Origin: Epithemia pelagica
Taxonomy: Eukaryota; Bacillariophyta; Bacillariophyceae; Surirellales; Surirellaceae
DNA: 64,000 nt
Assembly: GCA_946965045.2 (NCBI GenBank)
Contig: OX337229.1
Coordinates: 4,960,001 to 5,024,000, forward strand
Direction of reading: 5' to 3'
Below, piece by piece: positions 20,243 through 30,525 of this stretch. The notes beneath the pieces are model-generated. The model was not told the DNA's origin. It made no database searches and was given only the letters and a program-made list of their open reading frames with translations. The translations under genes and the position numbers were made by a program. Each line of letters begins with the position of its first letter. The first letter of the stretch is position 1.

Positions 20243-21136
20243 TCACTCATCTTCCGAGTCTGGGGAGGCGGTTGTCTCGGTTTCGTGAGATTTCAAAGAA
20301 AACCCATCGCTGTCGCGGATAGGATTTTCTGAACGCCTGCGATGGATAACTCGCTTCGGTGCTCGAGATTGTTCCTCATTACTCTTCCATGACTGCATAC
20401 TCATCTCACTACATCCACTCTTAGAGCGCGTTAAGCCCTTGCGACGGTCGCTTGGAGCAGCCACAGTCACTGTCTGCTCGAAGCCAAATGTTTTGACCGG
20501 ACCAAAACCGTCCTCTTCCGCATCATCTTCTTGTGGAGCAGTAGTCGACAAGGCACTGTCCAAAGACTGCCGACGCGTTTTGGCACTTCGAACCTTTTTC
20601 TTTTTTTTCTTATCATCAGCACTATCATCTTTCGACGCTTGTTGAAAGGAGTCATCCACCGAGTCGTTCTCGGTATCTGACTTGTTTCCCTTTAGCCTCG
20701 AGTCCATTGAATGCCTTCGCGACCGTCCTTTCGAGGACCTTTTAGGCGCAGCATCTCCTCCATTGTCCCAGTCGATTGCTTCGAATTCCATATCATCGTC
20801 CTTATTCTCTTTCTCAGAGGCAAAATCAGCCATTGAGAGGGACAAGGTGCCCACGGAAGCAGACCTCGAAGGCATTGCCCGTCGTACTTTGGCGGAAACG
20901 TTCTTTTTCTCAACTGACTTCTCACCCTTTGCGTCTACTGCAAACGGATCAAAGGACTTCTTATGGTCTCCTGAATCTTTCTTCTTGTCCATTACGGACA
21001 TCACAGATTCGGTGTTCGAGCCATCAAATGGATCAAAAGCATCCGACGATTCCGATTTAAGGATATTGCGTTCTGATGCGCGGCGACCAGGACCAGCGCT
21101 GCTTCTTCTCCGAGGTTTGTCCAGAGCCTGAACCAT
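20243..21136 (-). CDS. Hypothetical disordered phospho-type protein, 297 aa
   Basis: Single exon, ATG at 21136, TGA at 20243. No family is recognised. The composition is Ser, Lys, Arg, Asp and Glu rich with no hydrophobic segment, so it is probably disordered and soluble. It contains repeated basic-directed phosphorylation-type motifs such as RRRSS, RRASER, RRHSMDS and TRRQSLDS, two DPF motifs (AFDPFDG, SFDPFAVD) that resemble clathrin adaptor (AP-2/EH) ligands, and acidic clusters. The DPF plus acidic pattern makes an endocytic or trafficking adaptor possible, but this is inference from short motifs only. Confidence 0.6.
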   Translation of the reverse strand: MVQALDKPRRRSSAGPGRRASERNILKSESSDAFDPFDGSNTESVMSVMDKKKDSGDHKKSFDPFAVDAKGEKSVEKKNVSAKVRRAMPSRSASVGTLSLSMADFASEKENKDDDMEFEAIDWDNGGDAAPKRSSKGRSRRHSMDSRLKGNKSDTENDSVDDSFQQASKDDSADDKKKKKKVRSAKTRRQSLDSALSTTAPQEDDAEEDGFGPVKTFGFEQTVTVAAPSDRRKGLTRSKSGCSEMSMQSWKSNEEQSRAPKRVIHRRRSENPIRDSDGFSLKSHETETTASPDSEDE

Positions 21137-21888
21137 GTTGACAATTCAAATGCAGTTGTGATCTCGACAAGGTATCAAACAACTCAGCTTTAGACAACGT
21201 CGAAGTCAAACAGAGATGAAAGCCTGGCCTTGGGCTTAAGGAGATGAAGCAAACCGGTTGGGACTATGAATGGTTTTACTATCCTCAATATAGTAGAGAA
21301 ACTACAACTCGTAAAGTGGTGGCAGGGTTCAGCTTTAAGATTTACTGTAGTCCCCAAATTAATGACCACATGCACACAATAGTATTGTGGGAATAGTTCT
21401 GTAGGTGACATTCAAGTGACCGGTTGTGATTATCCCAACCAGACTTGTTGGCATTCTAATCGCAGAAATCTCTTTTGCGGTCGATCTTGGAGGCTAGCAC
21501 GGCTACCCAAGATACTATCCATTGGCAGGATTGAGTATGGAGTACTCCTATGTTTAGCTTTTTGATATACATGGCCGGGAAGAATTCGATCAATCCGGAC
21601 CATGACACAGCGTCCTTTATATCCGCAACTGCAGTTTCTGGAGCAGAAACCAGAAGCCAGAAAGCCAGAAAAACGATATTATAATCCATAGACTCATTTT
21701 GATTTCTTCCTGTTGACGATGGGAATTGGGAATCCCTGTCCCGTGCGGACTACGGACGGACGACACGACAGCAAATCGAGTCAGTCATCAGTGTCCGTCC
21801 CACCAAAAAATCGCTGAAGCCGAAGGAAGGAGATTCGAACCTCCAACGTTCACCATCTCTTCAACGATGCTACAAAGAGGTGATTTTG
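21137..21888. other. Intergenic
   Basis: Upstream of two divergent genes. A 77-codon frame at 21689-21456 (-) begins with a signal-peptide-like stretch (MDYNIVFLAFWLLVSAPETA) but has no further support. Around 21829-21844 the minus strand contains GGTTCGAATC, a perfect core of a tRNA/SINE B box with a 4-bp stem. No A box or acceptor stem was found. Confidence 0.35.
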
Positions 21889-22557
21889 ATGAAGTCAAAC
21901 ATGGACCTTGAGCACCAAAACACGAAAGAAACCTTGCTGGATCCAGAGAAAGCTACTCATCCCGCTCCTCCATTCGGCCGCCGTCGTAGGCGGAGACACA
22001 GAATCCCCTTCTGTCAAGAGTGTTCCTCTCCTCCATCAATGCAAGTTGTCGATGCATTCAAATTCAATGATGGAAAGGAGGCTTCTTTTGGTTTGTTGCT
22101 CTCCGCTTCATTCTCCTGGCGTGAGAATCTGTTGAAGGTATCAAACTTCGCCTCGCTACTTTGTGTTTTGGACTGTACAGTACTTCCATTGGTTACTGTG
22201 ATACTTCCACTTTTTGGAGCAGTGACGAGCTCAACGGAGTTCTTGCAAGATTTGGGACATGAAATGGCCTTTTTCTTTGTTATACCAGTCGGTGGTCTGG
22301 CCACAACCTTGAACTACACTAACCACAGAAAGATGTGGATAGCAACATTGGGTTATCTGGGTTTACTTGGTATACTTGCAGCAAGTGCAGGATGCGAGTC
22401 TCCGAAGGGTATCCCTGGACCAATAGGAAAGTTTGTCCATGGATGGCTTCATCGTGTCGCTAACGTTACTGGATGTACACTGCTGCTATTCTCCAATTTC
22501 ATGTCTAGACGTCAAAAAGGTTGTTGCACGGATCCGTCTTGTGCCCACACTAGATAA
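21889..22557 (+). CDS. MerC-domain membrane protein
   Basis: Protein of 218-222 aa depending on start (ATG at 21889 or 21901; the leading residues do not decide). The N-terminal ~75 residues are hydrophilic with a run of Arg and a CQECSSPP segment. Then comes a four-helix MerC-like domain: FASLLCVLDCTVLPLVTVIL in TM1, with two Cys at the positions MerC uses for Hg(II), GHEMAFFFVIPVGGLATTL in TM2, MWIATLGYLGLLGILAASAG in TM3, and HRVANVTGCTLLLFSNF in TM4. The protein ends in a Cys-rich tail, CCTDPSCAHTR. In bacteria MerC takes up mercuric ion; in algae the role is not established and may be metal handling in general. Convergent with RNase H2B, stops 122 bp apart. Confidence 0.78.
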   Translation: MKSNMDLEHQNTKETLLDPEKATHPAPPFGRRRRRRHRIPFCQECSSPPSMQVVDAFKFNDGKEASFGLLLSASFSWRENLLKVSNFASLLCVLDCTVLPLVTVILPLFGAVTSSTEFLQDLGHEMAFFFVIPVGGLATTLNYTNHRKMWIATLGYLGLLGILAASAGCESPKGIPGPIGKFVHGWLHRVANVTGCTLLLFSNFMSRRQKGCCTDPSCAHTR

Positions 22558-22679
22558 CAGGTAACCCTGGACCTGACATGTAACCAGTTGTAGACGCATT
22601 TTAAAGAAGTTTTTTTTACGTCCCAATAACGGTGCCTTTACACCAATCCGCAAACAGCAGACTTGAGAGAAGTTTGTGG

Positions 22680-23837
22680 TTAGTATGCTTTCTTAGTCTT
22701 CTTCTTCGCCACCGTGAAAAAAGCTGACATCTTCTTCATTCCCTTTGTATTAACCGTCGCCAATTTCTTGACACCAGCAGACACTGGAGTTTCTTTCTTC
22801 GCCTTTTTCTCTACAGGCTGCTCCATATTGTGATGAGCATGAGACAAGATGTTCGAAGATAAATCGCTTTGAGGTCGTTTTGCTGCAATCTTTTGTTTCT
22901 GGGTGAGAAGTATCTCGGGGGACTCATGCACGTGATTGAGAAATCTAGTTCTCCATTCATCCGACAAATAGCTGCAGATAATCTGTATGCTTTCCTCTCT
23001 CGAGATTCGAGCAATTTTGTCCATGTCTTCTTTGATCGTTGATTCTGGCTGTTCCTCGGTCGACGCTGTCCGTGCATCTTCAGGAATAACGAAATCCTCT
23101 GAGAAAGCCCCTCTCGACGTGGAAACGGAGGCTCCCTGACAGTTCGAATACTGCGCCTTATTCTTTGAGTGATGACGCATAAGAAATTCTTTAAGAGTGT
23201 CCAATTTTCTTCTAAGCCAAACCATAGCCAGGTCCTGGGAAAACTTGTAGAATACCTCATCCTCTCCAAGCTCCATACTTGCGTACAAGTGAGGTAGCTG
23301 TGAAGGATCCAAACATGACCGTACGACCGGATCGAATGAACTCATAATTTGATCCAAGGGTTGCCACTGATTCGTGGAAGCGTTCTCCGTATTTTTCTTG
23401 AGGTCCCCTGCTTCCTTCGAATCGAGTAAGGGGAAAGCAAAAAACAGAGGATCAACAGTTGTTAAAAGGTAAATATTTCCATTTCCAATCAGTGTCGCAG
23501 TAGAAGCAGATTTAATCAAGAACGACGAGTACATCATGTCGTCATCGTCATTTCCCCGTGACGGAAGCATTTGTAATTCGCACAGATTATTATGTAGTTC
23601 TTGATGCTGGTGAAGTTTTTCATCAACCACAGAGGGCTTCCTCATGACGGCATAGAGCCGTCTTTCCCCTGTACACGGATCTGCCACATGATGCAAAGTG
23701 ACTGATGAGAGACCAACTATGCCATTGGTTCTGTTCCATGAAAGCGGTGGACGATTGCCTGAGGTTGATCCTGTTTCCAGCTTCTTGGGAGTTGTACCAA
23801 GTAATGTTACGACAAATTTCCTTTCCTCCCTTTCCAT
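22680..23837 (-). CDS. RNASEH2B: Ribonuclease H2 subunit B
   Basis: 385 aa, single exon, ATG at 23837. Accessory subunit of the trimeric nuclear RNase H2, which removes ribonucleotides from DNA and RNA:DNA hybrids. The triple-barrel region includes SSFLIKSASTATLIGNGNIY and LLTTVDPLFFAFPLLD. The helical part has LPHLYASMELGEDEVFYKFS and MVWLRRKLDTLKEFL, as in Rnh202/RNASEH2B. The C-terminus ends GMKKMSAFFTVAKKKTKKAY. MKKMSAFF matches the PCNA-interacting (PIP) pattern found at the end of human RNASEH2B, including Met in place of the usual Gln. Family length (about 310-400 aa) fits. Confidence 0.88.
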   Translation of the reverse strand: MEREERKFVVTLLGTTPKKLETGSTSGNRPPLSWNRTNGIVGLSSVTLHHVADPCTGERRLYAVMRKPSVVDEKLHQHQELHNNLCELQMLPSRGNDDDDMMYSSFLIKSASTATLIGNGNIYLLTTVDPLFFAFPLLDSKEAGDLKKNTENASTNQWQPLDQIMSSFDPVVRSCLDPSQLPHLYASMELGEDEVFYKFSQDLAMVWLRRKLDTLKEFLMRHHSKNKAQYSNCQGASVSTSRGAFSEDFVIPEDARTASTEEQPESTIKEDMDKIARISREESIQIICSYLSDEWRTRFLNHVHESPEILLTQKQKIAAKRPQSDLSSNILSHAHHNMEQPVEKKAKKETPVSAGVKKLATVNTKGMKKMSAFFTVAKKKTKKAY

Positions 23838-25089
23838 CGTCTAAGTTGATGGAACTGGTGTTACCTCCCATTTGCGAGCCCAATGCCAGAAATGCGACCG
23901 CGCATGAAAGAGTCGCATGAAAGAGCGGGAACAGTAGACTGTCTGTATTGTATTGTAGGTCGTAGGTCAGTGGCTCATTTCACGCGGGGCCCAGCCAGTC
24001 CCGAATCATACGAAAGTCACAAGTCACCAAAGTCAGCCCAAGAAAGTTAGTTGGGCGTTGCCCGAGGACGACACTCGTACTCGTACTCGTACTCGTTGAG
24101 GAGAACAAAAATAATGTGTGCGGGAGTAAAGACTATAATCTATATTTTTTCTCGGCCCTTTTTTTGTGTTTGGGGGAGTTACCCTCTCCGATTTCCGATT
24201 CTATCTCTATCCCAGAAAAACCAGGTTATCGAGCCCAACTGTGTTAGAGGTTAGAGGGAAGAGTACGAGTAGTCCACCTAGAGACAATAGGAGAAGTTAG
24301 AAGTAACAAGTTTCACTCTTCGACTCTAGAAGACATACGAGAGTACAATGCCTTTTGCCCAAGAGGGCGGGCGAAAAGTTCTTCCATGTCGTGTGGGTCG
24401 TCAAAGTTCGAAGTGCTCGTTTCGTTTTTGGTATTGATTTTTTAAATTTTTTTTGATGTGCGATGTTCTACTTTCTACTTCTAACTTCTAACTACGAGTA
24501 GTAGATTCTCGACTCTCGATCTCGACCGCTGGCCTGCTTTCTGTTTTCTGTTATGGTTTATGGTATAAGCTGTAGATGCAGCAGCCAGCAGCGTGTTTCT
24601 GTTTCGGGTTTCTTGATCGGATATCGGATATCGGATTCCAAATTATTGTTCCAAGTTCCATGGTCGATGGTCGGAGTCCCAGGTCCCAGATCCCAGAGAT
24701 CCGAGTTCCGAGGTCCGAGCACCGAGCCTACGAGCTTATTATGATTTGCGAACTGCAATCTGTAACGAGAAATTGCGCATAAATAATGAGAAACGAGGTA
24801 TAAGAGGACGAATATGAGACTATAATAATGTAATAACGTAGAGAATCACAAACTGTCCATCATGGTCATGAGTCATGAGTCGGGAGTCGGGACTCATGAA
24901 TACTCGTAGTAGATGACAATCACAATTCACAATTCACAATCCCAAGTCCCTCTAGTAGAGGGACTTTTAGTACGATAGTCCAATTTTCGACGAAGTCCCT
25001 TACTTTGTACTGTACTTCACCGACTTTACGCATTCCCTTAGTATAGTCCCCCTCTCTCTCTCAAGGGACTGCCAGTCCCTCAGTCCATT
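23838..25089. other. Intergenic, simple repeats and inverted repeats
   Basis: No gene is supported in this 1.25 kb. It includes the hexamer array ACTCGT x4 at 24073-24096, GGATATC repeats near 24620, and TCATGAGTC/GAGTC repeats near 24868-24900. A perfect hairpin at 24944-24966 has 10-bp arms AAGTCCCTCT/AGAGGGACTT and spacer AGT. From there to the transposon the sequence is dense in AGTCCC/GGGACT motifs. Confidence 0.55.
24073..24096 (+). repeat. Hexanucleotide microsatellite (ACTCGT)4
   Basis: Four perfect copies of ACTCGT. Related ACGAGTA words recur at 33930-33947 and in other intergenic stretches of the window. Confidence 0.85.
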
Positions 25090-25102
25090 CCCTTGGTGAA
25101 AA

Positions 25103-25174
25103 TAGGGGGGAGAAGGCAGAGGAGAGGGGGAGAGGAGGGGGAGAGGAGGGGGAGAGAGAAGGAGAGAAGAAGGA
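25103..25174 (+). repeat. Polypurine tract at transposon left end, copy 1
   Basis: An almost uninterrupted G/A strand built from GAGGGGGAGA-like units. It has one more internal unit than the matching tract at 43171-43235 in copy 2. Such mirror-like purine runs can form triplex DNA. It is the most variable part between the two copies. Confidence 0.7.
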
Positions 25175-25568
25175 GATTCCGTAAGTCAGATTCCTTCATG
25201 AAATCGATCCGCGTATTGCTCGCAGTCTCACGTTTGTTTCCTCTGACGTATGAAATGTTCTAGGAAGCTCCAAACTTCCCTCAGAGGGGAGAAGGCACTT
25301 CCCCTCCAAAACGATTAAGCCCTTCATATCGTTTCAGCACCTTTTTGTTATTGAAACGACATTCTACACTGGTACAATCCTCCCGACCATCCGATGACCT
25401 TTCACGTGGTTCTACGTAGCATGTGATGAGGCGTATCCAGTCTGTGCTTCGCATCACAATCGGAACTGCTTGCACCTCGCACAAGATCTTGTCATAATTT
25501 TTTTTGCTACGATGTTACTCACTACGAATTTTTCTTTTTGTTGTTTGTCATGCACGTATTCAGGTCAA

Positions 25569-28500
25569 TCAAGAGAATGAAGATGGTGCCTTGTTCAAGG
25601 CTCGTTTGGGGCAGCGTCGGTCATGGGGTGGACGTCCTTTCCCTCGTTCTACGCAGTACTTCATGTACTTGACGCAACAGAACTGGGTTTGGACACGAGG
25701 TGGTGGTCCGAAGGGAGGAAAGGTGGGCATGCATGTTGGGACGGATTGAAGACCACCCCAGCCATGGGGATTGCTGTGGAATGCAAAAGGGTATTGCTGT
25801 TGACCGGGGAGTGTTGTTGGCCGTTGCTGATTTTGCTTGTACGGGTTGACAGGTTGGTTTTTCTGCCTTGTTGTCGTTGTTGTTGTTGCCGATTGCAGTA
25901 CCACCAACCCATTTGCTGTTGTTGCCATTGCAGGTGTGCTGTTTGCTGCATTTTGAGGCTCTTTGTGTTGTTGTTGTTGATCCTGCACTGTCGCTGCTGA
26001 TTGATTTGTTGCTGCCATCGTTGTTGTTGGTAAGGCTTCGCTGTTGTTTGTAACCTTTTGCTTTTTGTTGCTGGTGTTGTTCTCATCCAAATCGTCGCTC
26101 TCTTTTTCTTCTCCCTCTCTTTCCTTTCTCTTATTGCTACTGATTGCCTGTGCTTGTGCTGTTTCTTGTTGTTGTGTCTGTTGTTGCCTTTCTTGCCGTG
26201 TCTGTTGTTGTGTTTCTGGCTGTGTCTGTGGTTGTTGTATTTTGGCTGGATTCTCCTCGCTGTCCAGTTGTTGGATTTCATCTTCGACCTCTGACTCCTC
26301 CTCTGCCAAACCCAACAATGGAATGGACGTGTCATGCGGCAACCTCTTCTTGTTGCTCGCACATTTTCGGCACTGGCATCGATCGTTGAGTGGATGCTTT
26401 GGAACTTGTTGCGTGATTTCTTTTCTCGTTTCCAGGTACTCGGAGAAAAACCGTTCTCCCGTATCTTCTGGAAGCTTCTCAACCTCTGGAAAGGGAGGAC
26501 AAGAAGCTCCAGACATCGAAGCAAGTATATTGATCATGTTTGTTTTGCATGCGTTACCAAAACTCACCACCATTTCCCATCCTGCAGGCACCACTGAACG
26601 TTCTTCTTGAGACTTCGTCATGATTCTCATCTTGTGACGAATTGCCCTGTTATACTGGGCCGTGCCTGCCAAATTCAAAGCATCTGCGAGAGTTTCTCGC
26701 ATGCCACAGTTGGCAAAATGCGTCAAATTATCATGAAAGCTCTCGAGCTTACTCTCTCCTCTCAAAGGTACGTACTCCACTAGCTGGTTGCTTGATCTTG
26801 GTGATGGAGGTATCTCACGATACATTTTCTCCACGGGCAAGGGATCAGCAAGGAACTTTGCCTTCTCTTTACAGTTTTCCAGTGCTTGATGTGTTTCGGC
26901 CGTAAAAAGAGGTTGATTGGAGTGTGGATCCAATCGGCCTCGTGCTGGTGGCTTGCCAGGAGTGGAAGTGCACTTGTATTTGCACTTCCACTCCTCCAAC
27001 TTGAGGACAATCGTATCGCCACCCCGAATAATCTTCCGTAAGTTCTTTGAGTACCTCTGTCAAAAGGTCTTGGTTCCCATCATTTCACTGATCTCTTTGT
27101 CTGTGTATTGTTTCTTGGAGCTTGACATGGTTCCATTTTTCAAACAACCAACAAGTTTCTCCAAGTCTTCAGGATGGTACTCGTAGATCGCATCCAACAA
27201 ATCCTTCATGGCTATCCCAAAGTCAATGTGCCGTTGTCTGAGCGTCTTGGTTATCCTCTGTATGAAATGGAAAAGGCCAAGACGGCCCTCCAAGTCATCA
27301 ACCAACAACAACCAAAAATCCTTGCCACAAGGCCATGTGTCAGAGTACATGGCCTTGGGGCAAAACCCGGTACGTCTCAGCACTTGTTCCGCAGCATGTG
27401 CAAACTTGAGTGCTGATGTGTTGTGCACTAACACTGCACAAGCAATTTCTCCTGCCTCTGTTGCCATGGTCCACATTGCAGCTGCATTGAGGCGTCTTGG
27501 ATAATTTTTCACTACCTGGTGGGTGTGGTCGTGAGCAAACATGTGCTGGCATCTAACCCCTTGAATCTCTCTTGTGTTTCTCTCATTGTCAGACACCATC
27601 CAGGGTTGCCATTTGGAGCTTGCTCCATCGTCATATAGCTGGCGGATTGTCTCGCCAAAAGGTGGGTAGCGAACCAGAAACTCACCATCCTTTTGCATGT
27701 AGTCTTCTGATTCTTTTCCTGTAGCAGCACAATAAGAATAGTACCTCATTGTCTTGTCTTCATAGCAGGTGTTGATTCCTTCATATAGCATCCGACTGAT
27801 GTGATCCCCATTGCCATAGGTTACCATTGATGCTTCCATTATCCTCGTAGCATCTTTAGCTAGATGCGATGTTCCTCTAGCATACTTGGGTTCCACTGGG
27901 TAACACATAGCCATGTAGGGAGGCAGTCGTGCGAGCAATTCTCCATCATTTGCATAGAAGGCAGCCGAGCACCCGGCACACTTGTATCCCATAAGTATTG
28001 CATACTTTGGGGGACCAGACATGGCGAAAATGGGGAAAAGGGACTTGTTTTTTGAAAAGTTCGATCGCGTACGCTGGAGATTACCCCGGCAACGAGGACA
28101 ACGCAAGTGGTTACTGGGGAAAAACAGCTCCCAATCAACAACCAGGAGTTCCTGTCCCACAATCGAGTCGTACAAAGCACTCGTGTTGTCGGCAATGGGG
28201 GGTACAGTAACGGTCATATTAGTGAAGAAAGGTTTCAAATTCTCAACACAACGCTTAGAACCAAGGCACGTGTCGGTCACATAACTCGCCAACGCATGCA
28301 CAGCACGTGGGACATGCACCTCCGTAGGTACTGCTGTCACACACGTAATTACCTCAAACTTGAAATCTTCGGCTGTTGGAACATACGCGCCTTCCTCGCC
28401 ACCAACGGTAGAACTTTCCGTTGCCGTAGTCTCCGTAGTTGATTGTGTTTTTTCATTTTCAGCGTCTCTTGTCGTTGCTTTTTTCGACGAGCAATTGGGA

Positions 28501-28901
28501 CGATGTTCCATGAAAGTGTTGAGTGCCTCCTGTGTGACATTGGAGGCGGACAATCTCTCTGCACTGGTAAGTTGCTTGCGGATTGCTTTGGCATGGGCAG
28601 CCTGGGCCTTTTCTGAGGCCACTACCTCTGCTCCTCTTCCATCGTTCATTCCCTTGCCCCTTGTTGTTGTGTTTTTGCTGCATCTGGGGTGGTGAGGGCG
28701 ACGAGGGATGGCCATTCCTCTTGCCTTGGCCCTGCAGATGGGGCAGTCGATGTCGGACTCAAAGATGACCAAAAGGTCCATCTTTCTCCAACCTGAACGC
28801 TTCTTCCAACTCTTCTTTGGCCAACGAGAGTACTGATTTCCGTATCGTTGCGACTGTGGCCCCATGGCCTTGGCCGCTGTGAATTGTGCTGCAGAACTCA
28901 T
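25569..28901 (-). pseudogene. Transposase, copy 1, split by one nonsense codon
   Basis: Same frame as the intact 1,101-aa protein of copy 2 but interrupted by TGA at 27062-27060 where copy 2 has CGA (Arg). This splits it into 613 and about 500 codons with no frameshift. In the first 613 residues I count 19 amino-acid differences from copy 2. Further on, copy 1 has 9 extra residues in the Gln-rich region (LDSEENPAK, 27 bp). The catalytic-type residues in AHDHTHQVVKNY and YSDTWPCGKDFW are present. CGA to TGA is the change expected from deamination at a methylated CpG. Domain description is under copy 2. Confidence 0.85.
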
Positions 28902-29215
28902 GATCTTTATTTGTTATTCTAACTTATTGAAGTGTATCCTCTTTTCCAGGCTTCTGACCATGCTCAAAAGGGTCATGAGATGGTCAGAAGAGGACTTGTC
29001 GCAATGGTCGACTTGGCCATGCCATGGGCGACCGTGAAGGACCGACCGGATCGGCTGATGGAATCTTCCCTCCATGTTTTTTGTCCGTGATTCGATGGGT
29101 TCCCGGGACACGGTAAGACACTTGTAACGACATTTGTTTCCTAAGTGATTTTTTGTGAAACGACATTTCTAACCCAATCATATTGCTGCCTTTTGAAACT
29201 AACACCCCCTTGGTG

Positions 29216-29576
29216 TCACTCACAACCGACTATAGTCTCTACCGTCATTCCCCCCCCCCCCCCCCAGCCTTCAATCGTACTATATTCCCTCTCTCGAGTC
29301 CCACCAGTCTCTCATATCGTACTTTAAGTCCTAAAGTCAAGTACCTCCAGCCAAATATATAGACTGTATAGTACAAAATCACTCCTCATCTCCATATGAA
29401 ACGACTACAACCATGATATCATGTGTTTATCATTCCAAATCAACACAAGAAAACAGATGAGGATAATCACAACACAGAGGTACGTTACCCATATCTTGGT
29501 TGCTTTGCCTCTCTTCAACAATCAAACCATTGTCCTCTCTTATCTTGTCTCATACAACGAGACGAGGTCGAATCAA
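29216..29576. other. Repeat-rich spacer between transposon and hAT fragment
   Basis: Contains a run of 16 C at 29250-29265, then AGTCTC/AGTCCC-type words like those left of the transposon. An in-frame ATG at 29421 lies upstream of the preferred hAT start but adds 52 residues without recognised features. Confidence 0.45.
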
Positions 29577-30525
29577 ATGGAAGGAGTCCAAGATACCGTT
29601 TCGACATTGGAAGATCCTTCCAGGAGGGATCCCCCTTCCTCCAACAAGAACAAATCTTCTTCCAACAAGAACAAGCCACGGCCCTCATCCAGTAAGAAGA
29701 AGACTTCCAGTTCAAAGAAGAAAAAGAAGAAGAAGCCTCCTCCTGCAGGTTCCAACGAATTGAAACGAAAACCCTCTGCACTCGAAGCCGAGAAGAAAAT
29801 TGTTGAGGAAGAGCTTGCACCAGTTGTGGAAGCCAAAGATGATTTCTTGGCGAATGAGAAATCTCTTGTTCCTCTTCTTGATTCTCCAAATCCATTATTC
29901 TTCGGCCATCCTAGTTGTTCACCGTACTGGCGTTGGATCCTTCATGTTGACTGGCCGGTGTTTGAACAATATCTGATCGATAACTCGGATGATATTCCCC
30001 AAACCCCCGGCATTCTCAAGCTGATAAACAACATGAAGACCAAAACCAAAATAGGAGACATGAAGAATCTCAAGTCGGCATTGACTCCCCAAGCCAAGAA
30101 TAAAGCCATGAAAGAGAAATACTCGAATCTTGTCCGTTATGTTGTCATCTGCCCACGCTGTTTTGCGAACAAAGACAAACCACTGGACGAATGTATCCTA
30201 CTTTGTGGGCTTAACAAAACATCCAACATAGCAACTCATATCGGCAAGTACCACAAAGATGTTCAAATTCAAGACGACGCCGATGATCCCTCTCCGATGA
30301 AAAGCCAAGGCACGCTAAGCTCCATGATCATAAAGGATGCATCCAAATCTACTGCTTCTACGGAACTAAGGCAGCTCATGTATCGGTTCATCAATGACTG
30401 CGCACTACCGGCAATTACGGCCGAGAAAAAAGAATTCCGAGATCTCATCTGGTACGCAATCAACAACAGTGCTGCTCTCCGCGACACACCGGCAGAGATC
30501 ATGAGCCGGCGGGAAATAAGAGACC
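29577..30525 (+). mobile_element. hAT-type transposase 5' fragment (BED finger region)
   Basis: From ATG 29577 the frame encodes a Lys/Ser-rich leader, then a BED-like zinc finger: CPRCFANKD with the first Cys pair and a distal HIGKYHKD with the two His. It continues with LPAITAEKKEFRDLIWYAIN and AEIMSRREIRDHL, which resemble the region preceding the catalytic domain of hAT transposases. After about 30525 the frame stays open to 30770, but it is antisense to an HhH-GPD-like gene and looks unrelated to hAT. The RNase H-like core and dimerisation domain are absent. It is therefore a 3'-truncated fragment. Confidence 0.62.

Larger units (their letters stand above)
25090..29215 (-). mobile_element. 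DDE-type DNA transposon, copy 1 (defective)
   Basis: About 4.1 kb nearly identical to 43163-47237 over its whole length and in the same orientation. Shared sequence begins near GAAAATAGGGGG (25098) and ends near CTAACACCCCC (29209). A 9-bp direct repeat CCCTTGGTG flanks it at 25090-25098 and 29207-29215 and is a candidate target-site duplication. No clear terminal inverted repeats are visible. The left end is a long polypurine tract. Near both ends the word TGAAACGACATT occurs (25352-25363 and 29156-29167), a candidate transposase-binding repeat. The only large gene is the minus-strand transposase, which carries a premature stop. Confidence 0.82.

Noticed and set aside
21456-21689. Small secreted protein (77 aa, signal-peptide-like start)
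   Set aside because: Only the hydrophobic start supports it; no homology, short, and in an AT-rich intergenic stretch.
21820-21850. B-box-like GGTTCGAATC (minus strand) suggesting a tRNA or SINE
   Set aside because: The T loop would be 8 nt, and no A box, anticodon arm or acceptor stem could be paired; it lies in the 5' region of the MerC gene.
26044-26610. Long + strand open frame (188 codons) opposite the transposase
   Set aside because: It is the complement of the Gln/Glu-rich transposase region, giving a Ser/Cys/Leu-rich shadow; repeated in copy 2 for the same reason.
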